Positions 29,784 to 40,470 of a stretch of DNA of 64,000 nt are shown in pieces. Positions within the stretch are counted from its first letter, which is position 1. The number at the start of each line of letters is the position of its first letter. A program made the position numbers and the translations under genes. The DNA is from Perkinsus olseni (taxonomy: Eukaryota; Perkinsozoa; Perkinsida; Perkinsidae). The DNA is taken from NCBI GenBank assembly GCA_013115135.1, contig JABANP010000121.1, positions 62,001 to 126,000 of the forward strand, given 5' to 3'. The notes beneath the pieces are model-generated. The model made no database searches, had not been told where the DNA came from, and saw nothing but the letters and a program-made list of their open reading frames with translations.

Positions 29784-30844
29784 ATGATCAGCAGAGCTAT
29801 TCTCGCTGCCTTCGTGCTCCCTGGGGCCCTTGCTTGGGGTAGAGATGGTCATGCTGCCATAGCCGATGCTGCCAAGGATTACTTCAATAGTAACGCCAAT
29901 AAGACGGTGACTGAGATCATGGGAGAGGGTGTGAGGATTGCTGACTATTCAAGTCTTCCCGACAGCGTCCTTCACGGCCCCCATGCAGCTGAGTGGGAAT
30001 GGTCTGCTGGTCTTCACTATGCTGATACTGATGATGAGTGCCACTTCATCTATTCCCGTGACTGCAAGGACGACTACTGCGTCGCTGGTGCTATCAAGAA
30101 CTACACCAGCCGCGTGGCCGATACAACTCTTCCTCAAGAGCAGCGCCGGGAGGCTTTCATCTTCCTCATGCACTTCATGGGAGACATCCATCAGCCGCTA
30201 CATCTCGGCCGAGCCGAAGACGTCGGAGGTAACTTGCTACACGTCGACATGAAGTTCGCCGACTTCGAGGAGGGTAACCTGCATTCTGCATGGGACTCGA
30301 AGATGATCGATCAGCTCGAAGGGCAGTCAGTATGGGCCGGGTTACATCCAACAGAACTTCAACTTCAGCACCCCTCCAGCCGACAGGGACATGTTCTGGA
30401 CCATCACCGAGGCCGACGTGCAAGCGGAACTCGTCGAGGGTGGTGTCTTCCACAACAAGATCCCCGGCTGGCTTGAGGACTGTGAGAAGAACGGCCTTGA
30501 TGAGTGTGTCAACACTATGGCTCCTTGAGACTGCCGCTGCGGCGTGCTCAGAAGCCTACAGGCACATCAATGGTGATGAGATCGAAGACGGTGATGTCCT
30601 TCCCATGGAGTACTACAACGAGCGTATCGAAGTTGTGAAGGAGCAGCTCGCCAAGGCTATCGTGCGCTTCGCTTGGGTTATGAACAACGCCTTCCCTGAG
30701 GATACTCCCACTACCACTACATCTGCTCCTACTGATTGCAGTGAAGCTGATAAGAAGTGTGAGCTCAGTTATCCCGGCTCTTACTGCAAGTACTGGCAGA
30801 CTGTTCCTGTTTGCTTCGGCAGCGATGTTCCCTGCTCTTGTTAG
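29784..30844 (+). CDS. S1/P1-type zinc nuclease I, six-Cys tail
   Basis: Twin of gene H, nearly identical over the first 500 bp. ATG at 29784; WGRDGH, SSLPD, LHYAD, HFMGDIHQPLH and LHSAWD are all present, and the Cys lost in H is kept (DDECHFIYSRDC). Two single-base insertions break the frame: about 30319-30323 (in QLEGSQYG) and about 30523 (creates TGA after ATGGCT). The last 240 bp are nearly identical to gene F. Without reads it cannot be told whether it is a pseudogene or an intact gene with assembly errors. Confidence 0.8.
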
Positions 30845-31846
30845 TCACGACGAGCTAGGATCCCGAACTTCGGGACCCGAAGCGTGCGACGTAACGATCG
30901 TTGTTGTCTCGTCATTCCTATGCTATTACTAGCTCTTGTTCTATATCTGTGCCTTATACGTACTGTTTGCCTCCATCACAAGTCGCCTCTGCGACCGGAC
31001 TTTCTATTACCCAGCTCACGTTGTGTGGAGTTACTGAGTGCTTCAGACGACGGGAGAGGGGAGGACATTATAGTAATCCACATACCGCATGTTTAAGCGC
31101 ATCATCGACGCGTATGTCATCTGCCGACTGTTCACATAGCGTTTTGTGTTCGGTCGGGAAGAGAGTACAGTAGGGTATGAGACTGTTGATAGAGCCTTCG
31201 CTCTATATCCCCTTCAGAAACGAGTTCACTCGCACTCACTGTGCTTGATAACCATCCGACGCATAGCGCTTTTCACTCAAAGCCTGCAGGTCCAGTAAGA
31301 TCCATCATGTTTTCGATTATATGTAGGCTTTCCGACTCCATCCGCGTCCACCTATTCAATTCAAGAATGTCCACACTCGAAGGTCCATCTCTGCTGGGAA
31401 TCCGACCTTTGCTCACGGAGTGTTCGGTGAGAACATGAGTTTGTCAGATGTAGAGCGTTGGCTGCATCGCTGAGATTCATCCAGCATCCCCGAAAACTCT
31501 TCAACTCCTCAGCAGTGCTGAGTACGCACACACAACAGGCAAATCTCCGCGGGAAAGCGTCGCAACCTACGTAACGAAGTCATCCCTCCCAGAGGGACCC
31601 TTTGGACAGACTTCATGTACACAGAGAAATGACCTCGCTATCTAATAGGATACAGCAACAAGCAATGTCAATAAACTTAGCGACAAAAGAGGACAAGCCG
31701 TGCGCTTTAGCACAGCTTGACGCCATCAGGAAGAATCGATGGCAATACTAAATACAAATAGGTTACACAAAGGCAGCATATCACAGAGAGAAATGACGCT
31801 GCCGATACACGAATCACTGATTCGCGTACACAAAAATGACCACGGT
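30845..31846. other. Spacer between nucleases I and J (tail to tail)
   Basis: The strand switch of the array falls here. No gene or obvious inverted terminus was recognised. Confidence 0.35.
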
Positions 31847-32938
31847 TTAGCATGAGCAGGAAGTCTCGGTACCGAAGCAGACGGGGTCAGTCAGCCAGTA
31901 CTTGCAGTAGGAGCCGGGGTAGGAGAGAGCACACTGAGCGTCAGCTTCAGCGCAGTTGACGGACGCGGTAGTTGTTGTGGAGACTGTCTTCGTGGTTGCG
32001 TCCGTTGTAGTGGTAACGGTCGTGTCTTGGGGGAAAACATGATTCATGATCCAAGCGAAACGAACGCCGCCTTTGGCAAGCTGCTCCTCCACGACCTGGA
32101 TACGATCATCGTAGTACTCCATGGGAAGGACGTCTCCGGACTCGATCTCGTCACCATTGACGTGCCTGTAAGAATCGCCACATGCTATAAGTGCCGATTC
32201 CTCGGCCATGGTGTTAACACACTCGTCCAACCCGTTCGTCTCACAATCAGCGATCCACATTGGGATCTTATCGTGGAAGGCACCACCCTCAGACAACTCC
32301 TCCAAAATATCGGAGACGGTGATCCCCCAGAACATATCCCTATCAGCGAGAGGAGTGCTGTAGTTGGCGTCTTGTTGGACGTAGTCACCATCATACTGAC
32401 TGCCCTCCAACTGATCGATCATCTTCTCATCCCAAGCCTTGTGGAGGGCGCCATGCTCGTAGTTGGCGAACTTCATATCGACCTTAATAGTGTTGCCACC
32501 ATAGTCGGAGTGTCGGCCAACATGAAGAGGCTGATGGATATCACCCATAAAGTGCATGAGGAACTTCAAGGCCACCTGCCTCTGCTCGAGGGGAAGGCTG
32601 GTGTCCGCCACTTGACGAGTGTAGTTCTTGATGCCACCAGCAACACAGTAGTCATCCTTGCAGTCACGAGAGTAGACGAAGTGGCACTGCTCGACATCAG
32701 CGAAATGAAGACCAGCCGACCATTCCCACTCAGAGCGATCAGGTCCATGAAGAACGCGATCGGGCCAGCTGGCGAAGTCGGCCATTCTGACACCCTCACC
32801 CAAGATCTCAGCTACGGCCTTGTTGGCGTTGTCGTTGAAGAACTTGTTACCAGCATCAGCTACGGTAGCATGACCATCAGGGCCCCATGCGAGAACAGCA
32901 GGGACAGTGAGACTAGCCAGAACTAGGGACTTGAACAT
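31847..32938 (-). CDS. S1/P1-type zinc nuclease J, intact, 363 aa, opposite strand
   Basis: Fully open and very close to gene E in sequence and layout, but on the minus strand. Signal peptide of 17 residues, then WGPDGH. All zinc motifs are present: ASWPD, LHFAD, HFMGDIHQPLH and LHKAWD. Its linker is longer and Thr-rich (TTTDATTKTVSTTTTA), and its tail is a diverged six-Cys version (SYPGSYCKYWLTDPVCFG, TSCSC). It is the only array member on the minus strand, which suggests an inversion or inverted insertion of an E-like copy. E and J are the only two copies without frame breaks. Confidence 0.93.
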   Translation of the reverse strand: MFKSLVLASLTVPAVLAWGPDGHATVADAGNKFFNDNANKAVAEILGEGVRMADFASWPDRVLHGPDRSEWEWSAGLHFADVEQCHFVYSRDCKDDYCVAGGIKNYTRQVADTSLPLEQRQVALKFLMHFMGDIHQPLHVGRHSDYGGNTIKVDMKFANYEHGALHKAWDEKMIDQLEGSQYDGDYVQQDANYSTPLADRDMFWGITVSDILEELSEGGAFHDKIPMWIADCETNGLDECVNTMAEESALIACGDSYRHVNGDEIESGDVLPMEYYDDRIQVVEEQLAKGGVRFAWIMNHVFPQDTTVTTTTDATTKTVSTTTTASVNCAEADAQCALSYPGSYCKYWLTDPVCFGTETSCSC

Positions 32939-34156
32939 CGTAGCTTCCTAAATGCACCACGTCAGTCGAAGTGTGATCCCTCTCGTAGCTGCGATGGGCC
33001 CTTCACTCAGCTCTTGACTTTAGCCAGCTGTGTCAGCCAGAAGCGCAAGATGCACAGCCATCGCCCCTCTTCATCCGATCGAATCTGGGTTCTATTCTAT
33101 CACGTAGAGAGCGCTTCCAGATTAGACTCGGAGTTGTATGATTAGTTCATTGAGGGGAAGATTACTCTGATGATGGGACGGTGATCGAAATGTTTATTAG
33201 TCTTATACGAACTTGGCAAATCCTAATGTGCTCCGCGAGAGGGCTCTAGGCAGGCAGTCGCTCATCCTCGGGACGGTGGTCACGAAGCGTTAGGGGCTTT
33301 CAGTGTGTGAGGAACTCCTACTAGGGATTCTGACGACTCCTGAATAGCAGAAGAAAGATTGCTGCTCTCCAGAACACGCTAGCGTTGAAGTCCCGAAAAT
33401 TGTGTTACACAATTTGGGTCGACTGCCTTATCGTCCCGTACTGTGGTCCTTTCGACACTCTGTGGTTAGCTTACGTATCCTCACGCTAGTACGCTAGTTG
33501 TGGGTTGAATCTTCACTCTTTAGATGAGTGTATGACGTATCACTTAGGTGGCGCCGCCACCGTGGCGGCTTGCCGTCAGGATCAGTCTGACTGACTCAGT
33601 CACATGAGCTGTTGTATGATATACCATATAGTGTGGTAGAGGGCCACTCACTCCCACTCAGAGACTCACTGAGTCAGACTCACCGTGGGTGTCCATCGTT
33701 ACGATAGTGGCAGCATGATAGTGTCATAGTGGTCGTTGGTTGGTCTTGTTATTGGCACCTTCCTGGGCTGGCACAGCCCCCCGGATGTGTAAGCGCATCT
33801 TGCCAGGAGGAAAGGAAAGCTTCTCTGGTTGAACGTACCCCTGAGGGAAAGCTTCTTGACAATCTGTCTCATTGCACTGCATGTCAATGTCACAGAAAGT
33901 CTCCAACTGAGAACATCGGCAAGAGTCTAACTGAGCCGGAACTGGCGTTGGACTATAAACTGTAACACACACGGTAGTTTATGTTGAGGACTGTTGACTG
34001 TCCACTGGAAGGTTCGTGGGAGGCGCTCGATGAAACTCTGCCGGGTCGCCATTCGTGCTCGAACGGCTTCTTCCTAGGTAAGTCCGCTGTTTTTCGAGCG
34101 GCTGATATTTTTCCGTGCAGATCCACCTTCTAATCGAGGTTATCGGCGATACCTTA
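32939..34156. other. Spacer, with a cluster of one-base-centre palindromes
   Basis: No gene recognised. 33553-33675 holds three perfect odd palindromes (arms 8, 7 and 6: GCCGCCAC/GTGGCGGC, TGACTGA/TCAGTCA, GACTCA/TGAGTC). Confidence 0.45.
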
Positions 34157-34203
34157 ACTGGAACTGATGAGCGCGATAACTTATGGCGCTCATCAGTTCC
34201 AGT
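34157..34203 (+). promoter_or_regulatory. Perfect 18-bp hairpin upstream of a putative secreted protein
   Basis: ACTGGAACTGATGAGCGC (34157-34174) is followed after 11 nt by its exact reverse complement (34186-34203), ending 20 bp before the likely ATG at 34224. If transcribed it is a very stable 5'-UTR stem. Role unknown. Confidence 0.75.
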
Positions 34204-34223
34204 CTTCTACTCTCGTTCTCAAC

Positions 34224-34496
34224 ATGCGCTCTGCGGTTCTCATGGGTGTCACCACTGTTGGGATGCTGCTGCTGTCCGACCCAAGGAACCTCGTCCAGGC
34301 CGCATTGGCTCAGCCCAACACTCAGAAGAAGGTCGGCCCTCGTCCACCCTTCTGTCTGTTTCAGTCCGTGTATGTCAGGAAACCTGTACGGTGGGCAGCA
34401 GAGGGGGGCCCGATCGAATTTGCCATTGAAGATGCCGCACGTGGGGAAGTCTCCACGGTCTACATCGAGTGTGACGGCACTCGTGTGACTGGGTGA
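34224..34496 (+). CDS. Small putative secreted protein, first exon
   Basis: ATG at 34224 opens a hydrophobic start (MRSAVLMGVTTVGMLLLS) followed by a polar region ending EVSTVYIECDGTRVTG. The stop at 34494 overlaps a good GTGAGC donor, so the frame may continue in a later exon; 34640-34750 is a candidate. An in-frame ATG at 34167 lies inside the upstream hairpin and is less likely. No family recognised. A 226-codon minus-strand frame overlaps it but shows no signal or family pattern. Confidence 0.4.
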   Translation: MRSAVLMGVTTVGMLLLSDPRNLVQAALAQPNTQKKVGPRPPFCLFQSVYVRKPVRWAAEGGPIEFAIEDAARGEVSTVYIECDGTRVTG

Positions 34497-34987
34497 GCCG
34501 CCAGTGGTTGCTAGTGGCTCTTCAGCAGGTCCTTTTCTCATTAGGGATGGATCTGGTACTCGGTCGAACGGTAAGAATGATAGACTAATGGAACTGCGTC
34601 TGGGTTCGCTGATGAACTGCGGCCACGCGATTGACAGGTTGGAGGAAGCGTTACTGTCGAGGCATGGCAGGCATGGACGCTCCCACAACAGTGAGCTCTT
34701 GCACTTCACGATGTGCCGTCTTTTAAATGGCCCGGGGCCCAGGCGTTGACTCGAAACGGGAGAACAGCTCTCATGACATGAACGAGATTTTACCTTGTCC
34801 CAGTGTTTCTGTGTTAACACTCCGAACGGTTGTCGTACTTTCCCTCAGTACCCCTCACAACTAAATGAACTCAACCCATCACCACTGCGTGAAACGGCGT
34901 TCTCTCCTCCCGAGAGATTGGTAATGATGATTTCTCGTACCCTCAACAACAAGCTTTTAGTGTTACACTTAAATATTCATCAGCCTT

Positions 34988-37900
34988 CTAACGGCGTCCT
35001 GGAGGGACATACTTCCCCGTTCTCAGCCCACCAGCGCCGGCCGGCTTCAGACCGCCGAACGCCGAGGCATTCGGTATCACTGTTCCCTTGGCCTGCCTCC
35101 GAGCAGCACCCCAACCCCTCCTCGCCGCCTCCTCGCTGGTCATGGGCGCACCTCGAGCCACCCGTGGCTTCGGGCTGATCGCTCGGCAAACCGCTTCCCC
35201 GGTAGTCGAACCGACCCGTGCTCTGGTCCATCATGAGCTTGTCACCGCTGTCGGTCGTCATCACGGACCGGTCTACGAGTTGTCGTGAAAGCTGCTGGAA
35301 GCGAGAGGCCCGAGGGAAGCTGAGAAATGAAAAATGTCGATTCTTTGCGGTGCGGAGATATCCTACTTAGTGTGGAGTATCTTGTCCTCAGTGGCATCAC
35401 CAAGTTCACCATCGGCGACGAACTGGGCAGGGTACTCTCCCCGGAGGATGAGCTGGCGGATCATAGCTGAAAACAGCAACACTCCTCAACACTCAGATTC
35501 CTTATCATCGAGAGGAAGGGGCTTAGCATACAGGGTGTACACTTAAAAATGGCCCTCGAAATTTCCAGTAGCGAACGAGCTACGACTTCCCGAGGACGGC
35601 AATCGAAAGCTCCCATCGATAACTGAATGACGTTGTATCAAGTGTGAATCCTGTGTCTTCCGTTCAACCAGAAAGAACGCTCCAATCAGAGCCACGCCGG
35701 AACTAACGCTGACATCAAAATAACTTACCGTTAACGGTGCTATGCTTCACCTTGTAGTGCTGCGACAGTTGCTCCGAGTTCACCGATGTATGGGTGAGCA
35801 TACTCCTGTACAAGGCCACTTGCAAGCAGGTCTCCCTCATACCCTCCTCGATGAGAGGGAGCACGCCAGTCGGAAGTTGGTCCCAAATCTTCAGGGACTG
35901 TATCAAGGCCACGGCGCGATCGACATCAGCGGACAAGGCGGCCTTGCCGGCGAAGAGGACAGAGTCTCGGCCAGACTCCGGGGGGCCGAGGAAGGTCTGG
36001 CGGTCCATGAGCTCGAGAGATCGGCGAACGACCCTGTTGACGAGGGGGCTGTTGGCACCTGAAGTAATAACGGGAAAGTCACCGAGGGGTTACTGAGCTA
36101 GCCTGATTGCCCATCGGTGTGAAATTGCAAGAAAACTGCCCCCGCCGGGAATTGAACCCACGGCCTTCCTACCAGTAGCACGGTGATAAGCCATCTGAGT
36201 AACCTCGAGCAGGACACCGCAGATCATGTGGGCGGTCTCGACGAGCTCGAGATTCATGTGCATGTGATAGGGGAGACGACGACGCCTCTCGGCCTTCTCT
36301 TGCTCGGGGGTCTTCTCCTGAAAGATGAGATTTCCGTCACTGCGCCACGAAATTCGGCGGCTCACCTCTCCACGCATGGTAGACACTCGACTGTATCCCT
36401 GAGCGAGGAGCTCTCGGCATCGGTTCTGGCCACAAAGCTCATACAAATACCTGCAGAGGTTCGAATCCCACACCCCGCATTTCTACTCATTTCCTACTTG
36501 TGAGCTTGAGCGACATTACCCGCCCTGAAGTGAGCCATTCCAATAGCTGCCAAGGCCCTGTTATACAAGACTTGCGTGTTGACATCAGCGCCAGCACCGC
36601 TCGAGCGAGGGAGGCACCCTCTCATGGACGTTAGAGACGGTGATGAGCCTTCGAGCCTCCTTCAGGCGATCGTTGTTAGCATAGTGGAAAATTTGACGTA
36701 GTAGAGCGACGACCTTCATACTGGTCGCCATAGGGCCGTTGAAGTTGTAGACACAGGCCGCGAGACTGCCGACCAGAGCGACCGAGCTGCCCTCCTCAAG
36801 CTGAGAGAGGCGGTCCCATTCAGCGCTGGAGGTCTCCGTTAAGGAATTGGCAAGATTGCAAGATAGCAAGTTCTCGCCTTCCTTGAGGTTCTCGCCAATC
36901 TTGTTAATGACGAGCTTGTTGAGGTTCTCGGCGCGGTAGTAGAGGTGGTCCATCAGCTTCAAGGCGACGCGAGAAACCACAGAGTCCTTGGCCTCTCCCT
37001 CATCAACGCTGGTGTCAACTGAAGAAGCAGCCGCTATCCGAAAGGTCCCGGGTTCGAATCCCGCAGGCGGACTTACTCTTGAACTGGCACAGCGCTACGA
37101 ACTCCAACGCCGCCAACCTGTAGGAATCCGCGAGACGCTCAGTGTACTGCTCAGCACTGGCAATGGCACCAGTAGTGGCAGACGATCCAGCCGAGTGCTG
37201 CGCCGAAGACAGACTGAAAAGATGGCAATACCGCGAGGTCCCGGGTTCGATTCCCACACCCTACTCTGCAGCGCTCTGAAGGCTTTTATACAAATCCTCA
37301 TCGAGCTGCTCTATGAAGCCAGCAACAGCCGAGTTGGTCGCCGAGCGCTGCTGCTTCCTCACAGTCTCATCCTCGCTCTTCTCCATGGCACCAGTAAGAA
37401 TGATAGTACTCGCATCAGAAGCAATAACCGCTATCAGCCGACCGAGGTAGCTGAAGCACTGCAACCAGGCCTGGCGAGGGAGGCTGTTGAAGACGCCCGA
37501 GCGCTGGTCGACGTAGTGGGAGAGTATGGCGCCGAGGAGAGTTGCGCGAGCGCTGGTATCGAAGTCGTTCTTCTCGGAGATGTCCAACAAAGCGAGCATC
37601 TTGTTAAGTTGAAGTTGCCTGTCAACACCCTTTCGTCCGCGCTGCTGCAGGATCTCCTTGGTCTTGCTCACGACGTCGTCCTCCTCCATGCCGTCGTGAA
37701 TGCCGTACTGGGTCTTCAAGGTCTCGGCCAGAGCCTCTTCACGATCGACGATCTTGAACTCAGATTCGAGATCCTCCTCGTCAGCTTCGCTGTCAATAGC
37801 CTGCTGGCGCTTGGCAGCCGCCTCGTCTCTGGCGCCGCGAGCTTGCAAACGCCGAGCGCGAACCTGAGGTTAAAATAACTCCACAGAGATTAGAACCGGC

Positions 37901-39328
37901 GACCATAATAACAACAGCAGAATTTCCTACCACTACGCTATATTACCTCGTTAGCCTGTTTCCTCTCATCCTCAGAGTCACTTTCATCGCTATCCTTGAG
38001 CCACTTCAAAGCCCGCTTCCTCCGCTTCGCCTGCTCGTCCAACTCATCATCCTCACTCTCGTCGTCGGCCGACATGCTCCATGCGCTTTCCGCGTCAGAC
38101 TCGCTCTCACTCTCACTTTCACTGCTCGAGAAATCCGAGTCGCTACTGCTGGAGTAAGACGACGAGGACTCGTCCGAGGAGGACTGAAGCGGCACATACC
38201 AACCACCACCATTCACCGTCAAGCACTACCTCATCGCTATCACTCTCACTGCTCTCGTCAGAAGTGAGGGAACCCTCAGAGTCAACGTCATCCACGACAG
38301 CACGACGCTTAGGCTTAGCGTGAACCTATGGACAACCATATGAGCTAAGTGATGATTTTTCCTATCCTACCTTAGGGCTCTCATCCTCGCTCTCACTAGA
38401 ACTGCTCTCGCTTTCGGATTCCGATTCAGACTCAGAGTCGGACGATTCGCTGTCCTCGTCATCAGACTCGCTTTCCGACTCGCTACTAGACTCCTCGCTC
38501 TCCATGTCATCTTGGGCGTCGGAGTCCTCGGACTCTTCGTCATCCTCGAAAGTGGTGGAGATGTTAGCGTAGTCCTCGGGATGCTCTCTGCAGTGCTCGA
38601 GCTGCTCCTCGGGGAAGGTCTGGGCGTTGCCCTTGCGGACCTGAGGGGAGGAAGATGGCCGGCGCTCCAGCTTCCATCATACAGCAGAAAGCGACGCGAA
38701 CTACGACCCTAGCAAAATGACTGTGCAGAAGCCAGGCGCGGAGAGATGATTTTCCTATGGCAGGAGAACCGCTTCGCTTCCGTAAGGCACCCCTAATTTT
38801 CCCATGTCAATATTCACGGTGCTCGGAGTCATAATAATATTTTCTATTGGCAACACAAAAGTAGCATAAAAATTACCAACCCACCTGGGCTCGTAGTTTG
38901 TTCAATGCTTGAGCCTTGATCTTTGACATCTTCGACTTATCTGGCAAGCAAAAGATACCATCCCTTCCCGCACCCGAAAGATTTTCATTTTTTCTTCCCC
39001 CCTATTACTCGCGAACTTCTCCTGAATGTAGTCCTCCAAGTCAACAACAGCCTTGACGAGGAAATCCGGAGCATTCTGACAGGAAAATTTTGGTATGGAA
39101 AAATCACGTGAACACGCTCCATCCGCCTACCATTTTCTGCACATCAACAACCTCCTCGCCGCTCATAGCCGAGCTCATGGCCGCGGCCTTTTCCCAACTT
39201 CGCAAGGTCGCGTTGTAAGCGTTTGCCAGGGAGTGGAAGTCGTCCGTTTTCATGTTGTTTTGCATGGAGTGAATGTCCGTTTGCAACGCGGTCATCGCCG
39301 ACCGCTGGAGTACCGGGGTATCAGTCAT
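34988..39328 (-). CDS. EIF3C: Translation initiation factor eIF3 subunit c, 14 exons
   Basis: Complete eIF3c, a core PCI-domain subunit that links the 40S ribosome, eIF1 and eIF5. Exons (minus order): 39131-39328, 39009-39075, 38885-38940, 38371-38640, 38230-38325, 37947-38183, 37265-37863, 37077-37213, 36498-37018, 36366-36450, 36173-36317, 35729-36058, 35367-35466, 34988-35319. Signature pieces: VVDLEDYIQEKF; a long Ser/Asp/Glu region (exons 4-6); EILQQRGRKGVDRQLQL; KTPEQEKAERRRRLPYH joined to MHMNLELVETAHMI; and RQTFLGPPESGRD. Phases match at every junction. About 1,050 residues against about 910 in human, the excess being in the acidic region. Two places need a +1 shift: exon 9 near 36605-36620, and the last exon, where the frame ending GKYVPPGRR at 34988 looks more natural than the straight frame ending at 34980. 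Confidence 0.93.
36059..36172 (-). other. eIF3c intron 11 (114 nt), sense tRNA-like motif
   Basis: Here the motif is in the gene's own sense: right after the donor GTAGGAAGGCC comes GTGGGTTCAATTCCCGG and GGGGGCA. The exon sequence just before it (ACTCAGATGG) even resembles a D-arm, which may be chance. Confidence 0.65.
36451..36497 (-). other. eIF3c intron 9 (47 nt), antisense tRNA-like motif
   Basis: GCGGGGTGTGGGATTCGAAC lies next to the 3' splice site CTCTGCAG. The plus strand reads GAGGTTCGAATCCCACACCC, like the 3' end of a tRNA. Confidence 0.72.
37019..37076 (-). other. eIF3c intron 8 (58 nt), antisense tRNA-like motif
   Basis: Starts GTAAGTCCGCCTGC, then GGGATTCGAACCCGGGACC. The plus strand gives GGTCCCGGGTTCGAATCCC, pairing 4 of 5 T-stem positions. 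Confidence 0.75.
37214..37264 (-). other. eIF3c intron 7 (51 nt), antisense tRNA-like motif
   Basis: The intron starts GTAGGGTGTGGGAATCGAAC. On the plus strand this is GGTCCCGGGTTCGATTCCC, a B-box with the usual AGGTC-type variable loop. Exon phases on both sides fix its borders. Confidence 0.75.
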
Positions 39329-40430
39329 GATGAGGAGAAGGGAATCACGCAATAATTACCCTAGACAAAATGCAACCATTCTAGAATGCCCGAAAAGCTC
39401 CGACCAAAAACGACTTTTTCGAAGATTGTGGCTCAAGTAGAGTTCCATGACGAGTCTCTCAGCCTTCGACGATGCACAGTGGTATCTTCTTAAAGAATTT
39501 TATCAACCACTTCTCTGCCAAAGAGACTCGACGGTCAAGACCACTTCTGAAGGTAGGTCTCGCTCGCCAGTTAAAGTAGCGCACGCCCGTAAACGCTATC
39601 TCGAAAGTGGTTTGCGGCGGACGTGTTAGAGGACGACCCACTGCAACCGCCCTCACAGTTTGAGATAGACAGATCTCAATACTTTAGAGCGTAGAACAGT
39701 GAAGAATAGCGGAGCAGCTCCGCCGGAGCCAGTGAAGGAACGAAAGTCAAATATGGACTTGCCCGGGTATGGCCACCATTAAATGACGGGTATTGGGAAT
39801 TAGAACCGACTCTGGATCGATCCTGAGTTGGTTTATTGTATACACCTCTTAAAGGCCTCTTTTGCGATCAGTAAGATCAATTAGGCAGGGCGAGCGGTCA
39901 CCGGGTGACCGTCACCCTCGCCAATATATGCCTTAGTAAGTCCAATTTCGACGAAATGCGGAAATCCATTTCGCTGATAGTAGATTCAATTTCGCAACAG
40001 TGACGGATTGAATCCGTCGGATTCTGAAGTCCTACTGTTGTGACGATGCCACAATTACCGGGAGTAAAGTCGGTTTTCTTTTTTTTGAAAAGTAGAACCG
40101 TGAGGAATGGTATTTCGCTTGCCTTGGATTGAAGTATTCTGAGTTCGCACGGCAGTAGATGGAGAGTGTTCGTAGCTCTGCGTGGGGCACATCAGCAATG
40201 CCTGTTGCAGATGCCGTTGATACTGCGCTTAACACAACAGCACAGAGTAAGCCGAGAGGCAGAATTGTACTTGCGTACACCGCAACAAAATAGTTGTGGT
40301 GGAATAGATCAACTTGGTAACCTAAAGAAACATAGCAATACGAAGTTGCACTTTACAGTACTCAAGGCAGAGACATCACAGCAACGAAGGCAATAGCATC
40401 ACAGCAATGTGGACGCACGAGCTTATCCCA
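39329..40430. other. eIF3c upstream region and spacer with odd palindromes
   Basis: Divergent spacer. Perfect one-base-centre palindromes at 39709-39723 (7 bp), 39895-39911 (8 bp), overlapping 39903-39917 (7 bp), and 40002-40018 (8 bp). No gene recognised. Confidence 0.45.
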
Positions 40431-40470
40431 TCACAACCGCCTTCGCCCGTTCACGCTGGAGAAGGAGAAA

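Noticed and set aside
10502..32938. Bacterial origin or contamination of the intronless nuclease array
   Set aside because: The array lies between intron-rich eukaryotic genes, copies carry Thr-rich linkers and Cys modules with eukaryotic signal peptides, and spacers hold the same tRNA-like elements as host introns.
34140..34820. 226-codon minus-strand ORF
   Set aside because: No signal, domain or phase-matched exon. The overlapping plus frame has a signal-peptide-like start, but neither is strong.
35088..35288. Plus-strand ORF over the eIF3c last exon
   Set aside because: Shadow of the eIF3c coding sequence.
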